A stretch of 64,000 nucleotides of DNA from Bog-756 sp963745955 (GTDB taxonomy: Bacteria > Actinomycetota > Acidimicrobiia > Acidimicrobiales > RAAP-2), in contig CAVUZI010000013.1 of the NCBI GenBank assembly GCA_963745955.1, forward strand, positions 19,936 to 83,935, read 5' to 3'. Made by a program: the position numbers and the translations under genes. A model generated the notes under the pieces. The model ran no database searches. It was given only the letters and a program-made list of their open reading frames with translations, and was not told the origin of the DNA. Of this stretch, positions 58,869 to 64,000 are shown in pieces (within the stretch, counting starts at the first letter, position 1; each line of letters begins with the position of its first letter).

Positions 58869-59797
58869 AGTTCGGTCAGCTCCTCGACCGCTGGCTCGAG
58901 CAGATCGAGGGCGACCGCTCCCCCACCACCATGCGCGAGTACCGGCGCCTGATCGAGAAGACCATCCGCCCAGCCCTCGGGTCGACCTCGGTCAGGAGAT
59001 TGAACCCCCACAAGCTCGATGAGCTGTACGTGGCACTCTCCGATCGCGGGCTGTCCCCCGCCTCGGTCCGCCAGGTCCACGCGGTGATTCGATCGGCCTG
59101 CCGCCAAGGCGTGAAGTGGGGCTGGATGAGTTCCAATCCAGCGACCGATGCGTCGCCCCCGAGGGTCCGGTATCAGCCCCAGGCTGCGCCGACGCCGGAC
59201 GAGGTACGGGCCATGATCAAGGCTGCCGAGGCCGACGATCCGGACATGGCCACGCTGATCGCCGTGGCCGCAGTCACGGGGGCGCGTCGAGGCGAGCTGT
59301 GCGGTCTCAAGTGGGGGGACGTGGACTGGATCGCAGCCAGTCTGACCATCGAACGCTCGGTGGCGGTCGTGGGACGCAAGGAGATCATAATTAAAGGGAC
59401 AAAGACCCACGCCGTTCGCCGCCTCGCGCTCGATGACTTCGGCGTCGAAGTCTTGCGGCGTCACCGTGCCGAGGCCTCGAGCCGGGCCTCAGACCTGGGA
59501 CGGCAACTCTTGGAGTCCGACTGGATCTTCACCTACGACGGAACCAATCCGATCAATCCCGACACCGTGACGCACTACGTGAAGGCCGTGGCCACGAGGG
59601 TCGGGGTGGATACGCACCTCCACGCGCTGAGGCACTTCGCAGCCACGCAGATGATCGGCGGAGGGACGGACGTCCGCACGGTGGCCGGGCGTCTCGGGCA
59701 CAAGGACGCCAGCACCACGCTTCGGGTCTACTCCCATGCTCTGCCGGAGCGGGACCGAGACGCTGCGGGACTTTTGGGTCGGGCACTCTCGGGCTGA
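58865..59797 (+). CDS. Tyrosine recombinase/integrase, core-binding and catalytic domains
   Basis: The 310-residue protein begins with the SAM-like core-binding domain (FGQLLDRWLEQIEGDRSPTT) and has the catalytic set: Arg in GARRGELCGLKW, Lys in IIIKGTKTHAVRR, HALRHFAATQM, the second His in GRLGHKDASTT, and the Tyr in RVYSHALPE. Placement beside tRNA-Lys, pointing away from it, shows that it is the integrase of a genomic island that extends past the window. It probably forms one protein with the preceding 66-residue frame. Confidence 0.9.
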   Translation: MKFGQLLDRWLEQIEGDRSPTTMREYRRLIEKTIRPALGSTSVRRLNPHKLDELYVALSDRGLSPASVRQVHAVIRSACRQGVKWGWMSSNPATDASPPRVRYQPQAAPTPDEVRAMIKAAEADDPDMATLIAVAAVTGARRGELCGLKWGDVDWIAASLTIERSVAVVGRKEIIIKGTKTHAVRRLALDDFGVEVLRRHRAEASSRASDLGRQLLESDWIFTYDGTNPINPDTVTHYVKAVATRVGVDTHLHALRHFAATQMIGGGTDVRTVAGRLGHKDASTTLRVYSHALPERDRDAAGLLGRALSG

Positions 59798-59852
59798 TTC
59801 GCTGCTCATGGCCGGCGTCAGTTGGTTCTCAGAGCCGTGATTGACTGATCCC

Positions 59853-60167
59853 GTGAACGGTTCCACCGAGACAACCGGGGCCAATCAGCGGGTGACGTTG
59901 TACTGGCGACCGGGCTGCGTGTATTGCCTCCGAATGCGCTTTGTCTTGAGGTGGCATCATCTCTCGGTACAGCGAATCAACATATGGACGGACCCCGACG
60001 CAGCCGCCTATGTCCGGTCAGTGGCTAACGGCAACGAGACGGTGCCGACCGTCGTCATCGACGGGCCTTCGTGGGATCAGGACGCACCATGTCCGGCGGC
60101 GACCAGGCCAGCAGCGATAAGGCTGGCGCCAACGGTGAACAGTGCCACTCGCCCTGCGACCTGTTGA
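59853..60167 (+). CDS. Glutaredoxin/mycoredoxin-like protein
   Basis: The thioredoxin-fold redox protein has RVTLYWRPGCVYCLRMRF, with the CxxC active site at about residues 20-23, and the cis-Pro region NETVPTVVIDG. In actinomycetes such proteins use mycothiol. The start may be GTG 59853 or TTG 59841. The last 30 residues look unnatural and overlap the end of the convergent gene by 91 bp, so a frameshift near 60070 may have lengthened it. It is cargo of the tRNA-Lys island. Confidence 0.7.
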   Translation: MNGSTETTGANQRVTLYWRPGCVYCLRMRFVLRWHHLSVQRINIWTDPDAAAYVRSVANGNETVPTVVIDGPSWDQDAPCPAATRPAAIRLAPTVNSATRPATC

Positions 60168-60485
60168 CCTTCCTGCTGTTGCAGCCGGGCGGCCAACTTC
60201 AAGCCGTCGACCGCCAGGTCGTACTCGGGACGATAGAAGGGCGGGATCACCCAGCCGACAGCGGTCTCGATCACTTCACCGTCGGTGGTGCCGAGCCAGG
60301 TCCCGAGCTGCAGGGAGCGGAACTCAGTGTCGGCCAGCAGGTCCTTGGCGAACTGCTCCACCGTCGGAACTTGGCGCCACTGAGCGGTCCTCCCCACGGA
60401 TGTCCGCCGGCGATCGCGTGAATGGGACACGCCGACGAAGGAAATCAGCGATCTGGTTGGATTGGGCAATCTGGGCTTGGTTCAT
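60077..60485 (-). CDS. Small C-tail-anchored protein (apparent frameshift)
   Basis: From the ATG at 60485 (MNQAQIAQSNQIADFL), 1 base after the XRE stop, the frame is lost near 60395 and continues as QWRQVPTVEQFAKDLLADTE, WLGTTDGEVIETAVGWVIPP and RPEYDLAVDGLKLAARLQQQ, ending in a hydrophobic segment (RVALFTVGASLIAAGLVAAG). About 135 residues. The soluble domain would face the cytoplasm, anchored by the C-terminal helix. I do not recognise the family. Tight linkage to the XRE gene suggests joint expression. Confidence 0.6.
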
Positions 60486-60486
60486 T

Positions 60487-60693
60487 TCAGGCAGTTCCCC
60501 TTCGGAATAGCTCTTCGAGGGCGACACCCAGGATGGCGCCCAGGGCGATGGCGAGTAGGACCTTTGGTTCACTGCTCCCCTTCTCGATGTTCACCACAGT
60601 CTGACGGCTGACTCCCAGTTCCCTTGCAAGGGCTTCCTGGGAGAGTCCGGCCTGCAGCCGGTACTCGCGAACATTGGACTGGTACGGAGGCAC
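60487..60693 (-). CDS. XRE-family HTH regulator
   Basis: The 68-residue protein is a short helix-turn-helix regulator: VREYRLQAGLSQEALARELG, VSRQTVVNIEKGSSEP and ALGAILGVALEELF, the compact type that often represses its own operon. I chose the GTG at 60693 (VPPYQSNVREY), with GGAG 11 bases upstream; a GTG at 60756 would overlap the palindromic region. It is divergent from the large nuclease-NTPase gene and could regulate it. Confidence 0.82.
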   Translation of the reverse strand: MPPYQSNVREYRLQAGLSQEALARELGVSRQTVVNIEKGSSEPKVLLAIALGAILGVALEELFRRGTA

Positions 60694-60723
60694 CCTGCGA
60701 GTCTTCTCCAGAGAAGGCGCCGA

Positions 60724-60755
60724 TGTCAAGACAACTATACAAAGTTCAGTTGACA
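60724..60755. promoter_or_regulatory. Probable operator between the divergent XRE and nuclease-NTPase genes
   Basis: TGTCAA at 60724 and TTGACA at 60750 form a 6-bp inverted repeat 20 bases apart, with a nested pair CAACT (60732) and AGTTG (60748). On the minus strand TATAGT lies inside it and could be the -10 box of the XRE gene. A self-repressing XRE regulator would bind such a site. Confidence 0.45.
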
Positions 60756-60780
60756 CGAGTAGTCACACGCACCCCCTGCG

Positions 60781-60786
60781 TATGAT
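60781..60786 (+). promoter_or_regulatory. Putative -10 box of the nuclease-NTPase gene
   Basis: TATGAT ends 14 bases before the ATG 60801, which would give a transcript with almost no leader; no ribosome binding site is seen, consistent with leaderless translation, which is common in actinomycetes. No well-spaced -35 box is present (TTGACA at 60750 is 25 bp away). Confidence 0.4.
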
Positions 60787-60800
60787 ACGGTGCAGTTCTC

Positions 60801-63800
60801 ATGGAGATCGCTGATCACATCAGGCAGGAGCGAGAGCAGCGGGGCTGGACGCAGGCCGCCCTGGCTGGTCGCGTGCCAATCGGACAACAAACTGTCAGCC
60901 GCTGGGAACGGGTAGGACCCGCCCCAACCGGAGCCAGGTGACGCGGTTGCTGGAACTATTCGAGCTGGTCCTGACCAGCTTGAAGTCTGGTTGGAGCAAG
61001 GCGACGAGCCCTCGGACGGTGCACTCCCGCCGGCCCGGCCCCTCAACCCGGATTTGCCGATCGGCAGCTTGACGGCCGCTGATTTCGAACGCTTCTGCCG
61101 GTCGCTTGTTAAAGCCCTCCACCCAGCTGCTAAGTCCACCGCTTCGGCGACCAGGGTGACCGGCAGGACGGCATCGATCTCTACGCCGAGGAGCCGAACG
61201 GATCGATCACCACCTTCCAGTGCAAGCGGTACGGGCCGCGAACCGACTTTGGACCGGCCAAGGTCAATGCAGCGATGACCAGCAACACCATCACGGCTAA
61301 GCACCACTACATCTTGCTGACTCGGACCGCAACGCCCGGGGCACGCAAGGTGGTCTTGGGCAATCCGGACTGGTCGCTTTGGGACCTCGAAGACATCGCC
61401 GAGGTGATCCGCACCGACTTGGACCTGGACGCCCGGATACAACTAGTCGATCGGTTCTTCCCGAACCACCGCGAGGATTCCTCGGACTACCTGAGCGGGG
61501 GCCGTGGCTGACCGAGGAGGAGTTCTTCGGGGCGTTCGATGACCCGCTCAAGCTGCTAAACCACACGTGGTCGTTAGTCGGGCGGCAGCAAGACGTCGAT
61601 GACCTGACGGCCTTCAGTGTGGGGACGGACGCCGATCGACTGGCCATCGTGATCGGACCGGCGGTAGCGGCAAGAGCCGGCTCCTCCGGGCGGTGATTGC
61701 CTCGCTCGAGGCGCATCCAGAGCTACGGGTTCGCTTCCTCCTACCTGGCACCGCCGTAGCGGCGGGCCTCGTAGAGCAGTTGCCAGAGGGCCGGTCCGTC
61801 CTAGTGATTGACGACGCACACGAGACTCCCGCCCTAGAGGGCTGCTGTACGCCGTGGCTGCACTGCGACCGGAAATCCGGGTAATGCCGCGAGTCGTCCC
61901 TACGGAGTCGCCCGCATTCGTAGTGTTGCCCAGCGCGCCAACATGGTGGATAAACCGCTGGAGATCGGGCTCAGGGAGCTTTCGCTTCCGGAAGTGACCG
62001 CGCTTGCTACCGAGGTCCTGCAAGCGGAGAGCTTCCTCGGACCTATCAGCGAGTTGGCTCACAACATCGCCGTCCTCACGCGAGATTGCCCGTTGGCGAC
62101 GGTCATCGGAGCACGACTAGTGGCACGGGGACAGATCCTGCCGCAGGCGGTGGCCTCAGACCAACAATTTCGGGATCGCCTGTTCACTGCCTTCAGTGAG
62201 GTGCTGACCGGTGAACTCTGCGAGCCCGGTGAGCGCGACGTCCTCGACCGCCTACTGCAGTTCTTTGCGCTGCTCCAGCCACTGGCACCTGATGGTCCGG
62301 AGTTCGACACGCTGCTCCAGCTGATAGTCGGAAAGTCGCATGCTGAGCTCAGACGGCCACTGACGCGGCTGGAAGATGCGGGAGTACTGATCCGCCGGGG
62401 AGGATTGCTCCGGCTGGTGCCGGATGTCCTGGCCGATACCATCGCCGAGAAGGCCTGTATTGATGAGCGCACCGGGCAACCGACTGGGTACGTCGACGAA
62501 CTCTTCGACCAGCTGGCGGGCAAGGCCCTGCAGAACCTCCTCGTCAACGTCGGCAAGTTGGACTGGCGGCTGTCGAACACTACGACCGGTACACCCGGAG
62601 CGCGATTGCTTGATCGCGTATGGTCGCAGATGGACAACCACCTCAGGAAGGCGGGCCTTGGGGCGGCGCGGCGGGCCATCTTGGAGACGATCGCCGACGT
62701 CGCCTACTTCCAGCCTGAACGGGCGTTGGAGGTGGCCGCTCAGACCATTCACGATGCGGGCCTGGACAAGGACGCGGAAGGGCAAGAACTAGACCCCGAA
62801 GCCATCAGCCTGATCCCGGCGCTGGTGCCGATCCTGCGGCACGTCGCCTACACCTACCAGTACGTCGGTCCGGCCGTCGATCTGCTGTGGACCTTGGCGA
62901 AGAGGTATCGATCAGCAGAGGGCGCATCCTCGAACGCCGAGCCGCTGCGCGCCCTCCAGCAGATCGCCGGCTTGGGCCCGGGAAGCCAGTGACCTTCCAT
63001 GAAGCCGTGATCGAGCGGGCGCTCAGTTGGGCCGCAGACCCCACTACGCCAGCTGGTCCTTCACCGTTTGACGTGCTCGACGCCTTCCTCGCGACCGAGG
63101 GCACCGAAGATAGCTTCGACGGGCGCCAGGTCACCATGCGGGGGTTCCTGATCACCGCCGAAGTCGTACGTCCATTGCGGGAGCAGGTCATCGAGGCTGC
63201 ATTCTCAGTACTGGAGCATGGTCCGTTACAAGACGCCGTACGGGCACTCAAGACGCTGGAACACAGTTTGCGCTTCCCTATTGGTCTGGCCGGAGCGCAA
63301 CCAAGCAACGAACAGCGCACGCAATGGGACCCGGACCATCTGGCGGTACTCAATCAGCTAGCTGACATAGTGAGCTCAACGCCATTCGAACCACTGCTGT
63401 ACGTTGAGATACGCCACGTCGTTCGCTGGCACGCCTTCCCACGGACAGGGGCGAGACCAGGGATGCTGCTCGGCATGTCCTTGGCTAGCCTGCCGACCGA
63501 TCTGGGACTTCCAGAGTCACTCGCTGCCTGATCGAAGGGTTTGCGTGGGCATTCGACGATTTGACCGACGATTTCAAAGCGGCGGAGCAGCATCACCAGC
63601 AATACCAGGCCGGGACGGCGAACCAGCTACTCAGCGATATCCCAGAGGCTTCCTCCGTCATTGACTATGTGCGGGAACGGCTGAGCGTCATCGGGTCGGT
63701 GGAGACCGGCCGGGCGATGGTACCTGGCCCCTTCCTGGCAGCCTCTGATCGAGCGCGATCGGGGTTGCTCGGGAGGTCATCAAAGCAGTCCTCGCTGCTC

Positions 63801-64000
63801 CGACCGACCTGCTCGGGCAAGTGCTGGGCGTGGCGCTGTCTCAGCTTGCGTCGACGGCGCCCGCTGAGTCAGTCGAAAATGCGAACTTGTTGCTCCATCT
63901 GGGCGTATTTGAAGTCGATCGCGAAGTCTTGCTTTCGCTTTCAGTCGCGGACTGGAGGCTGCACCGACCTGCATGACGACGAGATCGACTTGATCGAGTC
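60801..64000 (+). CDS. HTH - PD-(D/E)XK nuclease - STAND-type NTPase - helical repeat protein, partial and frameshifted
   Basis: Read across frames, one protein of more than 1060 residues runs off the right edge. Parts in order: XRE-like HTH (MEIADHIRQEREQRGWTQAA, then QQTVSRWERG); PD-(D/E)XK nuclease (61050-61480) with DFERFCRSLVKALHP, QDGIDLY and TFQCKRYGP; P-loop NTPase (61560-61945) with SLVGRQQDVDDL, Walker A GPGGSGKSRLL after restoring one G at 61660, Walker B VLVIDDAHE and SRPYGVARIRSV; then a helical region (61943 onward) probably serving as sensor. Apparent shifts lie near 60910, 60972, 61132, 61480, 61660, 61838, 61880, 62985, 63510 and 63745. The domain order resembles anti-phage STAND (Avs) and nSTAND3-type conflict NTPases. 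Domain calls are by motif; which exact family is inference. Confidence 0.7.

Noticed and set aside
60077..60693. The XRE gene and small membrane protein as a toxin-antitoxin pair
   Set aside because: The order (regulator first) and 1-base spacing fit, but the anchored protein shows no toxin motif and is larger than typical membrane toxins, so I left it as unknown.

Overview
The window is GC-rich bacterial DNA that reads as an actinomycete. The best guess is the class Acidimicrobiia. The grounds are a WhiG-type sigma factor beside xerC and rpsB-tsf-pyrH-frr, an MtrA/MtrB/LpqB-like envelope-stress locus, an F420-dependent (LLM-class) oxidoreductase, a mycothiol-dependent-enzyme family protein, and secreted proteins built from 42-residue Y-W-x-V-A-S-D-G-G repeats. 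GTG and TTG starts and 4-base stop/start overlaps are common.

Layout. 1-6158 (minus) holds translation genes: a partial acidic ORF in the cdsA position, frr, pyrH, tsf, rpsB, whiG and xerC. 6367-10941 (plus) holds a Tat lipoprotein solute-binding protein and the mtrA-mtrB-lpqB-like cluster. 10955-13364 (minus) is LLM oxidoreductase-nadD-membrane protein-rsfS. 13397-16606 (plus) is a class II DAHP synthase and a secreted repeat protein with a GH25-like domain. 16659-41533 is an almost unbroken minus-strand series running from tig through clpP-clpX-folC-ndk-mreBCD-mrdA-radical SAM pair-rne-rplU-rpmA-Tyr phosphatase-obgE-proB-proA-moxR-VWA-histidine phosphatase. 41597-58129 is accessory: glutathione peroxidase, two GGDEF-EAL proteins, Ppx/GppA phosphatase, a His-rich membrane protein, an LPXTG protein, an MBL hydrolase, DedA, a ParA with a long tail, a second repeat protein and a lipoprotein. 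tRNA genes for Pro, Arg, His and Lys lie at 48-58.6 kb.

At tRNA-Lys(CUU) the character changes. A tyrosine integrase starts 86 bp after the tRNA, followed by a glutaredoxin, an XRE regulator with a small membrane protein, and, divergently, a very large gene that runs off the right edge. Once its frameshifts are repaired it reads HTH - PD-(D/E)XK nuclease - P-loop STAND-type NTPase - long helical region. That is the architecture of an anti-phage or conflict NTPase carried on an integrated element, and it is the most interesting object here.

A window-wide caveat: roughly two dozen genes, many of them essential (rpsB, obgE, proA, proB, mreB, mreC, ndk, folC, tig, rne, mrdA), are each broken by single-base indels, often at CCGG/CCGGGC strings. 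I read these mostly as consensus errors in the assembly, and I describe each such gene as one locus and give the shift positions.
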